Below, in pieces: positions 52,500-62,850 of a stretch of 64,000 nt of DNA. The notes under the pieces are model-generated. The model saw only the letters and a list, made by a program, of their open reading frames with translations, was not told where the DNA came from and searched no databases. The position numbers and the translations under genes were made by a program. The stretch is from the NCBI GenBank assembly GCA_963585895.1, contig OY757913.1, forward strand, positions 103,824,145-103,888,144, written 5' to 3'. Within the stretch, counting starts at the first letter, position 1. Every line of letters starts with the position of its first letter. Source of the stretch: Sepioteuthis lessoniana. Lineage: Eukaryota > Mollusca > Cephalopoda > Myopsida > Loliginidae.

Positions 52500-54735
52500 A
52501 TAGGAATACTTGAAACCTCATGATCATTTTTGGTTAGTTGAAAGGATATATTAATATGCAAAGAAATGGTTATTATTAAAATGAAAAAAAATATACTTAA
52601 AACTATACAACTGTGCTTGAATTATTTGTTTTAGATAGGAATACTTTCAACTATGACATAGTGCAAATTATTTTTGACCGGAATATTTTTAGCATATGAC
52701 TGTGAAATAATCCTTTGTTTTAGATATGAGTGCTCACAACCATATGACGAAGTGCAAATTATTTGTATTTGATGGGATTACTTTACCCATATGATTGTGT
52801 GCAAATTATTTGTCTTAGAGAGAAATACTTACAAACATATGACTGTATCCAAATAATTTTTATTAGACAAGAATACTTTAGAATATATGACTGGATGCAA
52901 ATTATTTGTATTTGATAGAAATAATTTCGACCATATCAACCGAAAAGGACATCGACACGAGGTTAACGAAAGCATGGACAGCTATCAATAGGCTATCGAT
53001 TACATGAAAATCAGACCTAACCGATAAAATGAAACGCAGTTTCTTCCAGGCAGCAGTCACATCGAAACTGCTATATGGGTGCACTACATGGACGGCTGGA
53101 GAAGAAGCTAGACGGCAATTACACAAGAATGCTGCGAGCAATCTTGAACAAGTCCTGGCGGCAACACCCCACAAGACACCAACTGTACGGCCACCTGCCT
53201 CCTATCACGAAAACTATTCAGGTTAGACGAGCCAGACATGCAGGACATTGCTGGAGAAGCAGGGACGAACTCGTAAGAGATGTACTCTTATGGACCCCCA
53301 CACATGGCCGTGCAAAAGCAGGACGACCAGCACGAACATCCATTCAGCAGCTATGTGAGGATACGGGATATTGTCCTGAAAACCTGCCAAGGGCGATGAA
53401 CGATAGGGAGGAGTGGCGAGAGAGGGTCAGGGATATCCGTGCTACCAGCGCGACATGATGATGATGATGATATGACTGAGTGGAAGTTATTTGTATTAAA
53501 TAGGAATACTTTCGACAATATGATTTAGTTTCAGGAAGGTGAAAATTTTTAACCATATAACTGTATTCAAATTATTTGTATAAGATTGGTATAATTTCAA
53601 ACTTATGCCTCCAAAATTTATTTTATTGGATAGGCTTACTTTCAGAATATGACTATGGGTAAATTTGTTGTATAAGAGTAGAGGGCTTTCAAGCAAATGA
53701 TTTTGTGGAAATCAGTTGTATTAGTTATAAAAAAAAACTTTTAACCATATGACTGTGTGGAAATTATTTGTATAAAATAGGAATACTTTCGACAATCATT
53801 GAGTACAAATTTTTGTATTATATATGTTTATTTTCAAATTATGACTTAGTGTAAATTATTTATATTGAATAGAAATACTTTTTACGATATTAATTTGTTC
53901 AAAATGTTTTCATGGGGTCGGAATAATTTCAACGATGCGACTGTGTTCAAATTATTTGAATTAGATAAGAATAATTTCAACCATACGACTGTGTGCAAAT
54001 TATTTGTATCAGATAATAAATCTTTCAGCAATATGACTGTGTGCAAATTATTTCTATTAGATATAAATACTCTCTGTAATATGTGCAAATCATTTGTATT
54101 GGATGGAAATACTTTTAACCACATGACTGAATGCCAAATATTTGAATTTGATTGGAATAATTTCATATATACGATCCAATTAATTGTTTACAATAGGTAG
54201 GAATATTTCCTGCAAATGACAGTGTGGAAGTATAAGATTAGAATACTTTCAACCACACTATTTTGTACAAATTATTTGAATTAGATACGAATACTTTCAA
54301 CTTTATAATTTGGTGAATATTATTTGTATTAGACAGGAATACTTTCCTCAGTGTATGCAAATTATTTGGATGAGATAAGAATACTTTCAGCATATAAATT
54401 AGTTTTAGTAGATAGGAATTCTTTCGACTATATTATTTGTATTAGATAAGAATATTTTCAACCATATTACTGTTTGCAAATAATCTATATTAGATTGGAA
54501 TGCTTTTAATCTTATTTGTATTAGATAGAAATACTTTCAACCATATCACTGTGTCCTAGCTATTTGCAATAGATGAGAATACTTCTTATCGTATAAGTTT
54601 GAGCAAATGATTCATAAGAGCCAAGTACATGAGAATATCTACATAAAAGTACAATGAATACTGTTATCTAACTACAAAGCATAAAATGATCTTACACGTG
54701 TTGATATGGCGTTAAAATCAATCAATCAATCAATT
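52500..54735 (+). repeat. Expanded A-prime VNTR, ~48 bp units over 2 kb
   Basis: About 30-40 degenerate units of the form ACCATATGACTGTGTGCAAATTATTTGTATTAGATAGGAATACTTTCA run from ~52,500 to 54,600, interrupted by an RTE fragment. At 54,690-54,735 the A-prime end follows (GTTGATATGGCGTTAAAATC plus CAATCAATCAAT), so the array is the VNTR of one retroposon. The frame at 53,865-54,200 with repeated NNFNHTTVCKLF comes from the repeat and is not a gene. Confidence 0.8.
52938..53472 (+). pseudogene. RTE-like LINE, 5'-truncated copy with ATG-repeat tail
   Basis: Begins within EKDIDTRLTKAWTAIN, continues LTDKMKRSFFQAAVTSKLLYG, then after a frameshift near 53,095 LEKKLDGNYTRMLRAILNKS ... GRAKAGRPARTSIQQL ... 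REEWRERVRDIRATSAT. It is followed by GATGATGATGATGATGAT. It covers the region after the catalytic palm through the C-terminus. The long second frame (53,093-53,458) is intact, so the copy is fairly young. It landed inside the VNTR array. Confidence 0.88.
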
Positions 54736-55018
54736 CTGTTGAAATAGCATACACCCATTTCTTCAGCAAGTATTAGTACAGTCTTAATTTTTGTCTCCTA
54801 GACTGATGGACCCAAAATTTGGAGAAAGAATGAATGTAGTTAGAAAGATGCTAATGTACTGAAGAAATAATGATTTATTTTCTCAGTGAAGTAAATAATT
54901 CTACAAGGTTTTTAGAATATATTCAAACTTCAGGGTTTTTTTTTAAATTTTTAAGAAGAGTAAATACTTCATTTAATTATAATAACGCCCTTTCAGAAAG
55001 ACTTACAATACATCGACT
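54736..55018. other. AT-rich DNA, nothing recognised
   Basis: No features seen. Confidence 0.4.
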
Positions 55019-55019
55019 G

Positions 55020-55290
55020 ATCCAGTAAAAGTGTAAGCCCCTCTAGTTCCTCTCCCAAAATATGTAAATATCTACCCTCAAAAATAGTATAAACCTCCAT
55101 ATCCTGCAAAAAGTTTAAGCCCCCAAATCCGGTAAAAAGTTTAAGCCCCCTATCCTCAGTAAAGTTTAAACCTCCCCTATCCTCCAAAAAGTGTAAACCC
55201 CACTATCCTCCAAAAAGTTTAAGCCCCCACTATCAGCCAAAAAGTGGAAGCCCTCTATCCTCCAAAAAGTGTAAGGCCCCCATAGGCCCT
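55020..55290. repeat. ~29 bp minisatellite
   Basis: Eight to nine units of CTATCCTCCAAAAAGT(T/G)TAAGCCCCC. Unit length varies from 25 to 31. Older units lie at the left. Confidence 0.88.
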
Positions 55291-55439
55291 CAAATCGTAG
55301 TAATCCTGTGTATGATACTAAAATGTATCTGGTAGTAAGACTTAAATTTTGAGGGCTATTTTTGAATACCCCCTAATTTCCATTACTCTTACTGAAAGTA
55401 GTTCTACTTTTTAGGGTCCCATCTAAGGATCTGATAGAT

Positions 55440-55524
55440 CGTTGATGGTTGTTCGGTTGGGTGGTTTTAAGGCATGTCAACGCTTTTAGGTTATTTAATG
55501 CCTTAATCTGTTTGTTTATACATA
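55440..55524 (-). mobile_element. A-type tail fragment
   Basis: GGTTGTTCGGTTGGGTGG then GGCATGTCAACGC and TTATTTAATGCC. Cut off by the mariner insertion at 55,525. Confidence 0.75.
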
Positions 55525-55950
55525 GACGAGGTGCATACGATTAGTTTCCAGACTTTTTTCTTATCGGTATTGAAAATTGTCGTAGACTCTTGAAAATTGC
55601 ATATGTTATTGCTATACATCTAATGAGATGACTGCCCCATTTTTATGATTTCAAATTAGATGAATAGCTACAGCAGCAATTGGAATACACCCTACTAAAG
55701 CCTGATTGTCACAGCTGGTGAATTTCAAAAATGCAATCTGACACTTTAGAAGAACGATATGCAATAAAATTCTGTTTTAAACTTGGAAAAAATGCCACAG
55801 AAACGTATGGAATGCTTCAGACAGATTTTGGAGCATCTTGCATGAATCGAGCATCTGTTATTGAGTGGCATAAGAGATTCAAGGAAGGCAGGGAGTCTGT
55901 GCGGGATGATGAGGGGTGTGGGAGGAGTAAGGAAGTCAATACATCAGGGT
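55525..55950 (+). pseudogene. Mariner 5' portion, truncated
   Basis: ITR-like GACGAGGTGCATACGATTAGTTTCC after TA, then ATG at 55,731 and MQSDTLEERYAIKFCFKLGK ... GCGRSKEVNT, the intact N-terminal DNA-binding region (~72 residues). Homology stops near 55,946 and the frame closes at 56,000 in unrelated sequence. No catalytic residues. Confidence 0.85.
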
Positions 55951-56346
55951 TGAGCGTAAAAACTTTAAGTATTCAGGATCTGATAGAGAGACACTTGTGA
56001 TTTGAGAAATTAAGAGAGGTTGGGTTTTTTTTGTCATTCTAGAGCGGGATAAATTTCTAAGGCTCTTGTTCTCTGATGATGTATCTTATTTCTCACTACT
56101 CCTAATCTAACTAAAAACCTTTGCTCAGATATTCTTATTGACCAATCAAATCTGTATTTTTGATCAAGCCTTCGTTTCATATTTTGGTTCTCTTTGTTGA
56201 GATGAAAAGTGACACAAATACGCAAACATGCTGGATCTTTAAACCATTGTTAAATCAGGTCAACTACCCGGAGAACTCTCACTTATTATTTTACAGCAAC
56301 TGTTCGTTATAATTCAAATATTTTAGCAAACGTAATTAAGTAAATA
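55951..56346. other. Unassigned
   Basis: No recognised gene or repeat. Confidence 0.35.
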
Positions 56347-56557
56347 TGGCGATCCTAGTCGAGGGCAACCAGAAGGCTCCCGTTTCAATAGCTAGGTGCA
56401 GGAAAGGGCTCTACTCATTTCCCGGTATTGCTCCACTTTACCCTTGATACGTACCTTATTTTGCTGAGTGTTAAGCAAGGAGGTATCAAGTACCATTTTT
56501 AGAGTCTTTCGTATAACGTAACCTGGGACTGAACCCAGGTCTCCCGGATAACTCTTA
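56347..56557 (-). mobile_element. B-type SINE, 5' head cut
   Basis: Antisense end GGCGATCCTAGTCGAGGGC through B box GGGACTGAACCCAGGTCTCCCGG. The A-box part is missing. Confidence 0.85.
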
Positions 56558-56591
56558 CGTTCATGAATATGCCTGTGCTGTCCATATAATA

Positions 56592-57030
56592 GGGTGTTCA
56601 GAAAGTAACTAGGTTTGGTCAGAAAGAACATAAAAATAAATACGTTGAATTTATTCAAATATTATCATCAGAAACGTAATCACCTTCATTGTCGACCAAT
56701 GTAGTCCAACAAACCAAAGAAAAGATAAGATCTTTTAGAAGCTTGGTTCTTCCACTTACACGATATTTATCAGATTTAAGACCAGCAGACTTTCGTATGC
56801 GTCAATCACTTGAATATTTCATAAGGGACAGAAAATTCAGAAACAAAAAAGAACTTCACAATGGTCTTTCAAATATTTTTTCGTGAAAATTGCCAGTTTT
56901 TATTAAACGTGTGATGGAAAATTCAATTTCCCGTTGGGCTACTGTCATTGAAAATAAAGATGATTACACTTTTGATGATATCATTTAAATAAATTTACTT
57001 TGGAATTGTTTTATATCCTCTCAAGTAAAA
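56592..57030. pseudogene. Inverted composite of a third mariner-like family
   Basis: After TA the left end GGGTGTTCAGAAAGTAACTAGG leads, on the minus strand, to the transposase C-terminus (VDNEGDYVSDDNI, stop). From ~56,700 the + strand carries another C-terminal region: LSDLRPADFRMRQSLEYFIR, KFRNKKELHNGLSNIF, then in a second frame RVMENSISRWATVIENKDDY TFDDII and stop at ~56,988. Two C-termini face outward from a common centre, so the element is a foldback of two 3' ends. Confidence 0.6.
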
Positions 57031-57050
57031 CATTATTATATTCCAACCAC

Positions 57051-57054
<4 letters not shown>

Positions 57055-57116
<62 letters not shown>

Positions 57117-57219
57117 AGAAATTGCAGACTTTAGTAAATCTAACAAGTTGATAAAATAAGTGGAAAAGTGGATAAACCAAACTCTTGGTCAGAGCTTGGT
57201 TTATCCACTTTTCCACTTA

Positions 57220-57294
<75 letters not shown>

Positions 57295-57295
57295 A
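57055..57295. repeat. (TA)n runs around a perfect palindrome, then (TG)n
   Basis: TA runs at 57,055-57,114 and 57,226-57,278, the latter passing into TG. Between them AAATAAGTGGAAAAGTGG... (57,154-57,180) pairs perfectly over 27 bp with 57,196-57,222 around a 15-base loop. Confidence 0.9.
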
Positions 57296-57557
57296 ACAGA
57301 GAAGAATAAATAGTTGGTTAAAATGAGCATTATGAATAAAGAGTGATCAAACGCTTGCAAGCACAGCACTATAAAAAGTAAACGAAGTTGGGATTTCACC
57401 TTCTTACTTTTGTCTTATTGCTAAGTTTCATATGTATTCCATAAGAAAAGATAACAATCGTCAGAAACCTTTTTCAAATTAAGTTTTTCTTTTATACAAG
57501 TTATTTGAAACTATGTAATCAGAAGAAAGTGAGAAGGTAATATCCTAATTTAGTAAT

Positions 57558-57558
57558 G

Positions 57559-57619
<61 letters not shown>
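57558..57619. repeat. (TA)n-(TG)n microsatellite
   Basis: TA ~20 bases then TG ~42 bases. Confidence 0.95.
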
Positions 57620-57620
<1 letters not shown>

Positions 57621-58149
57621 GCATTTTTCCTGTAAACATGTCTGATTAAATAGAACAGACACTTCTTTTCTGCTTCTTTCATTATTGATCAATTCAAGTC
57701 TTCGTCACCAAATCATCCATAAATCAAACGACTTATATAAATACTTCACTGGATCAATGATAAAATAAGCAGAAACGAAAGTACGTCTAACTGAATCAAA
57801 TACACTCTGGTCCAGTCGTCTGGGGCTGCAGAATAAACTGACTGCATCTCTGCAGAGGGGTAAAACTACCTGAAAGAGTGTCCTGGATATGACACTAAAC
57901 AATCTGATGGTGAAGCTTCAGTAATGTTGGAGTTTTGAGGAATGCGGAGTACTCCTTCATTGCAGTCGCTCATTGGTCTATTCTGGTTCGGAATAGTAGC
58001 ATCTGATAGGCTCTTATTTATTACTCAAGTTGGAAAGTTTATCATTTAAACTGGTACTTATGCTAAACTGAGTTGTTTCAAATTGTGTTACATTCGTAAC
58101 ATCGATACATTAGTTTTAAAAAATGTTTTACCTTCTATAACAAAATGAT

Positions 58150-58439
58150 GTGTCCGTGGTGTAATGGTTATCGTCGCAGGATATGGACACGGCGACACGA
58201 GTTCAAATCCTGGACGAGACTTGTTGCATTTCACATAGCACTAATACCCTTGGGAAAGGTATGAATCCAATTATTCTCCCTCCAGCTATGGGTAAATAGT
58301 ACGGCAGACTAGGTTCTTCAGCCTTGGTGAGGCAACTAGTCCTGGAGAAGGAAAACACTGAATTCAAACCTGTTAAACTCCGCTTAAAAAATTACCCTTG
58401 TGTCATATCCTGCCCGAGCGGAGGGGCTGCGTAAATAGG
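58150..58439 (+). mobile_element. C-type SINE, full length, perfect 13 bp TSD
   Basis: ATAACAAAATGAT at 58,137-58,149 and 58,440-58,452 encloses 290 bp. A box GGTGTAATGGTTATCGTCG, B box GAGTTCAAATCCTGG, core and end GAGGGGCTGCGTAAATAGG. It is a good reference copy of the C family. Confidence 0.93.
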
Positions 58440-58474
58440 ATAACAAAATGATTTTATTTTATGGGGAGGAAATA

Positions 58475-59545
58475 TGTGTTATACAATTATGGAATGATTT
58501 TTTTATATCAATCATTTTTCGTTAGTTCTATTTTATCATTCAGTTTGGTTGGGCTTTGAACTATCCGGGTTAAGAGTTCAAGTGTGTAGTCAATGGGTAC
58601 CGTTTTACGCTCGGGCGCAAAGGATATGACTGTAGAATACACTGACTGCACTTCTGCAAAGGGGTAAGACCCTGACCCCAATGAGTGTCCTGGATATGAC
58701 ACTAAAGTCTGATGGTGAGGTCCCAGTGATGCTGGGGCGTTGGGGAATATGGAGCACCCCTCCATTGCCATTGCTCCCAGGTCCACTCTGGCCCGACGTG
58801 GTAGCACCTGATAGGGCCCTATCTATGGGTTAAATAGAAATAACGGCATTCTTATGCTAAAATGAATTCTTTGATTAAACTGAATAGCTTGAAATAGAAA
58901 TATTTTTGACAATTAAACCATGCTAACATTTAGACTGCCTGCTCATGATACTGATTATTTACATAAAAATGCATTTGGCGTTAAATAACCTATAACCTAC
59001 AAAGGTTGATATGCCATAAAATCAAACAAAGAAACCAACAAACAAACAAACAAACAAAGGATATGACAATCACCATTGTCATAATAAACCCCCAAACAGG
59101 AAATGAGGCTGGAGTGTGGATGACGTCATGCCTAGAAAATTTGAGGATTTTGAAAAAGAGCCAGTTGAGAAATTAAGATTGGATCATGCAGGCAGACAAT
59201 TGAGTCTCTGTGATTGAGGCAGAGAGAAGTGAGGTCACTGCCATTGACAGTTGAAGTTGAGAGTTGGATTTTAACCATTGAAGATGTAGTTGGATTTTTC
59301 GGATCTCTACCGACAGAGATCTTAAATATCACGGGATGAACAGCGCGTTGGTGGGGTCAGATTGAATGGTTAGCATAGTATGATTACAAAAGACTTTTAA
59401 GAATTATGTCTCTCTCCTTGTGTCGAAGAACCGAAGTCAGAAACTAATAAACAGTTCGGATTTGAACATCGGTGTCCACCTTTGTTTTGTGTTTGACTGT
59501 AATTGTATATGTACTGTTGGATTGATATCACCAAATTATGCAACA
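58475..59545 (+). mobile_element. Probable solo LTR, family LTR2, with nested A element
   Basis: Starts TGTGTTATACAATTATGG. Split by an A element at AAAGGATATGAC. Then ATAATAAACCCCCAAACAGG as in the 7,526 copy, TGACGTCA at 59,121-59,128, GAGGATTTTGAAAAAG, TGTCTCTCTCCTTGTGTCG and AATAAA at ~59,447. Ends near TTATGCAACA. Confidence 0.65.
58631..59055 (+). mobile_element. A-type retroposon with 12 bp TSD and AAAC-repeat tail
   Basis: AAAGGATATGAC at 58,619-58,630 and 59,056-59,067. Begins TGTAGAATACACTGACTGC, lacking the first ~20 bp of other copies. Has few VNTR units, the tail GGCGTTAAATAACC and ATGCCATAAAATC, and ends (CAAA)n. It is the clearest evidence for a 3' simple-repeat tail in this family. 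Confidence 0.93.
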
Positions 59546-59565
59546 ATAGAACTTTTTTTCATTAA

Positions 59566-59862
59566 CCATATTAACCAACCGCTCCGCCCGGTCAGGATAT
59601 GACACAAGATCAATTTTTTAAGCGGAGTATAACAGATTTGAATTCAGAGTTTTCCTTCTCCTAGACTAGTAGCCTCACCAAGGCTAAAGAACCCAATCTG
59701 TTCTACTATTTACCCATAGCTTGAGGGAGAATTGTTGGATTCATACCTTTCCCAAGAGTATTAGGGCTATGTGAAATGCAATTAGTGTCGTCAAGGCTTT
59801 GAACTCGCGTCGCCGTGTCCATTTCCTACGACGATAACCATTACACCACGGGCACTTCCTTC
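59566..59862 (-). mobile_element. C-type SINE with ~15 bp TSD
   Basis: ACTTTTTTTCATTAA occurs at 59,551-59,565 and, with one extra T, 59,863-59,878. Full antisense C copy ending CATTACACCACGGGCAC. Confidence 0.88.
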
Positions 59863-60327
59863 ACTTTTTTTTCATTAATTGTGTAAACAAAAACCAATTT
59901 ACTTATGTTTAATTGAGTTGGTTGAAATAGAACTACTTCATTATTTAACTGTGTGCAAACAAATGATTGTGCTAACAAAAAACTGTGTACTTATGCTAAA
60001 TTCTATGTTTGAAATAGAACTTTTTTACACTGAACAGTGTATTCATATCATAGAAAAATAAGTGAAACCATTTTACTGTGGACAAAAATTGTGCTCAGGG
60101 TTTTTTTTAAATGTTGCCTACAAAATGTATTTTGAAATCATATTTATTATATAAGTATAAAAAAGATTTGGCATTAAATAATGTACGATGGTTTATATGG
60201 GATAAAACCCAACTAAACAAAATCATGTATATCTTATGTGCTTGTATAAAGAGGATCTGGCAAAATATAACCTCCAATGGTTGATATGCCATAGAAGCCT
60301 ACCAAACCAAACCATATATATAAAAAT

Positions 60328-60564
60328 GATTGTTTCTTTTGTTTAATGGCATATCAACCTTCGTGGGTTATTTAATGCCAAAGCCATTCTCCTAGAAGAA
60401 CAGTGGTGGTGCTATTTAACCCACTGTTGGGAGGATAAGGGGTTTCATACTTTTCCTACGGGTATTTAGCCGAAAGTGAACGTAATAGCCCGACTGAAAT
60501 TCGAACTCGCGTGCTACGATTTCGCAGATCATCGCTTTAACCATTACACTACGGGGACACCCCC
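60328..60564 (-). mobile_element. D-type SINE with ~11 bp TSD
   Basis: TATAAAAATGA lies at ~60,317-60,327 and ~60,565-60,575. Antisense order tail, core, B box GAAATTCGAACTCGCG, A-box side ACCATTACACTACGGGG. Confidence 0.9.
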
Positions 60565-60726
60565 GTATAAAAATGAGTTGGCATCAAATGACCTACAATA
60601 GTTAATATGCCATGAAACCATTCCAAGCCACACACACACACACACACACAATCAAACGCAAACAAACACATTTTTGTATATATGTAGATAGTGGGGGTTC
60701 GTTTCGACAACGACATCGAAGAAAGA

Positions 60727-61241
60727 TTGGTTTGGCTTGGTTTAGTTTTACGACATGCCTATTTTGTTTACATATATGAAATGTACGATTTGGAAACACA
60801 CTTTTGTAGATACATACAATTAAATGAACAAACCGTTCTATTTCTTGCAATTTACTTTAGCATGAGTCAGCTAAGTTAAGTGCTTCCGAGTATTATGTAA
60901 AACTAACAAGTCAATGAAACATCAGTTATTTGTTTTCACTGTCAAATGATCAAACAGTTAAATTTCAACGTATCAATTCATCATTAGTGATTTTTCTACT
61001 CATTTTAAACGCTAAACAGTTCTATTTATCCTACAGTATACATAAGACCCTAAAATGTTGTTACTACTCCGGGTCAGAGTACAGCTGGGAGGGATAGCAA
61101 TGAAGAGCTACTTCACATGATCTAAAGCTCCTGCATTACTGGAGACTTACCATCAGATTGTTTAATGTCATATCTAGGGCACTCATTGGGGGTGGGTTCT
61201 TACTCCTCTGCAGAGATGCAGCCGGTGTATTCTTCAGCCCC
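60727..61241 (-). mobile_element. A-type retroposon, diverged
   Basis: Inverted tail TTGGTTTGGCTTGGTTTAG, VNTR units at 60,830-61,020, and a body with CTCCGGGTCAGAGTACAGC and CAGCCGGTGTATTCTTCAGCCCC. Preceded by a (CA)n run at 60,632-60,650. Confidence 0.8.
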
Positions 61242-61390
61242 ATCGTAATAATCGATTTTGAATTCTCATCACGCTATTGCGTTTTCTTTCGGACAAATAC
61301 ACTTGGGAAAATACTATACTTTCCGAAGGATTGCTTTAGTATTAAATAACCCATGATATTTGAAATACCATTAAACAAAGAAGCTAAACC
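61242..61390 (+). mobile_element. D-type SINE, 5'-truncated
   Basis: From CACGCTATTGCGTTTTC through ACACTTGGGAAAATAC to the tail GTATTAAATAACCCATG ... ATACCATTAAACAAAG. The core centre is deleted. Confidence 0.75.
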
Positions 61391-61394
61391 ACGT

Positions 61395-61441
61395 GTGTAT
61401 GTGTGTGTGTGTGTGTGTGTGTCAGTGTGTGTGTGCGTGTG
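61395..61441. repeat. (GT)n microsatellite
   Basis: GT-rich run with a CAGT interruption. Confidence 0.9.
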
Positions 61442-61984
61442 GAACAAGTGTGGAGATGAAAGAATCACTTAGTTCAAGTGTCTGACACCTAGATAACAGG
61501 CACTTGTCGGTGGAAATGTTTCGCCAATGTCACCTAACGACAAACATTAAGCCCCTTGTCCGTCTAACAAAGGCGTTCAAGTAGTCTGATGCTTTGCTTC
61601 TGGCGAGGTCTTAACACTGATTCCTCAAACAAGATACAATCAATAATAGTCAAAACTGGAACAACACTAATTATCTGAACAATAGAACTGTAAGATTTAC
61701 TAGTGGATTGGTTATTAAAGGAATTTTTATTAAACATTGTACACTGAGTGATATTAAGATTTCTGCAAAATTGCCGAGTTAATCAGTGAAAATCTACAGT
61801 GTGAAACAAGTGTTTCATGAAAACTCCTGCATTTTGTTTTCATATTTTTCAGGTAAGATTTAAAGATACTGCCTATTGGTAAAAAAAGCAACTATGTTTG
61901 AAAATTATAAGTACTTTATTGGAATATTTGATACTGCGTTAGTGATAAACGATTATGATTCAATAGGAATAGTCACTCGAAACA
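61442..61984. other. Unassigned
   Basis: No recognised gene or repeat over ~540 bp. Confidence 0.4.
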
Positions 61985-62170
61985 ATATACCGTCCAGTTG
62001 GGTAGGGCTGCAGTATACGCCAAATACACCACTGCAGAAGGGCAAAACTCCAACGCCAATGAGGGCTATGGGTCGGACCAGAACTCATATAATGGTGAAG
62101 CTCAAGTCCTATGGTTTTTGAGGAATGTGGAATACGACTTCATTTTCATTACTCCCAGTTTCACTCTGTC
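61985..62170 (+). mobile_element. A-type body fragment
   Basis: CCGTCCAGTTGGGTAGGGCTGC, ACTGCAGAAGGGCAAAAC, GAGGAATGTGGAATACGAC and CATTACTCCCAGTTTCACTCTG in A order. Ends where the C SINE begins. Confidence 0.75.
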
Positions 62171-62300
62171 TGAATAATTGGATTCATGCCTTTCCCAAGG
62201 GTATTAGTGCTATGTGAAATGCAATCAGTCTCGTCCAGAATTTGAACTCGTGTCGCCGTGTCCATTTCCTATACTCATAACCATTACATCAAAGGCAGCT
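62171..62300 (-). mobile_element. C-type SINE, core and head only
   Basis: AATAATTGGATTCATGCC through GAATTTGAACTCGTGTCGCC to CCATTACATCAAAGGCAGC. The 3' part is missing. Confidence 0.82.
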
Positions 62301-62354
62301 CAAAATTTCTTTTAAAGATTATGATTATTTTACTCTTTTGAGAGCTTTTCACAT

Positions 62355-62850
62355 TGTTATATTTTGACCTTTTGACCAAGCCAAAAATGCCATTCAAGGT
62401 GATGCACCGGAAGGAAGTGACACATTCCAATGGCAGTTGTGAGAGGAAATCGCGTTAGCGGAAATTGGCTGATGAAATGGGACGAGGTAAAAAAAAAATC
62501 CCATTATACTCTCATAGACTGACGCACCGGAAGAGAGTGACCTCTGAACTGCATGACAGTTATTTCCGCTCGATGATGATCACACAGGCCATTCCAAAGA
62601 TAGCGGAAGTGACACATCCCGATCATCAGATATCGGAAGAAATTGCGGAGGCGTGGAGGCGTGGAGGCGTGTCTATATCACTGCGTGGGAGTTTTAAGGT
62701 AATATAAGGCCGACGAATTGAACAGAAGGCAGGACAGTTGAGTAGAGTTGGAGAGGGAGAGAGACCAGGTGTAGTAAGGAAAGCCAGCACCAAGCAGAGT
62801 AGTAGATCGCTTGTTCAAAATACTTCTCTCTATCAATTAATATTTTGGTT
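62355..62850 (+). mobile_element. Probable solo LTR, family LTR1
   Basis: Starts TGTTATATTTTGACC. It shares with the 6,859 copy GTGATGCACCGGAAGGAAGTGA, GCACCGGAAGAGAGTGACCTC and GCATGACAGTTATTTCCGC. TATA-like GGTAATATAAGGCCG lies at ~62,700. The R/U5 side is diverged. Frames across it are repeat-derived. Confidence 0.6.

Larger units (their letters stand above)
57797..60310 (+). mobile_element. Outer A-type retroposon of a five-element stack
   Basis: Head and body at 57,797-58,060 (GTCGTCTGGGGCTGCAGAATAA ... ATCTGATAGGCTCTTATTTATT), VNTR at 58,060-58,130, then insertions. VNTR continues at 59,880-60,060 and tails lie at 60,165-60,215 and 60,250-60,310. Confidence 0.7.

Noticed and set aside
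53865-54200. 111-codon ORF with repeated NNFNHTTVCKLF
   Set aside because: A product of the ~48 bp VNTR, whose length is a multiple of three. Indels between units break it and there is no start context or homology.
58150-58220. Possible functional tRNA genes at SINE heads (C, B, D and F copies)
   Set aside because: A and B boxes are present but acceptor stems do not pair. Each is followed by a family-specific SINE body, and TSDs enclose the whole unit.
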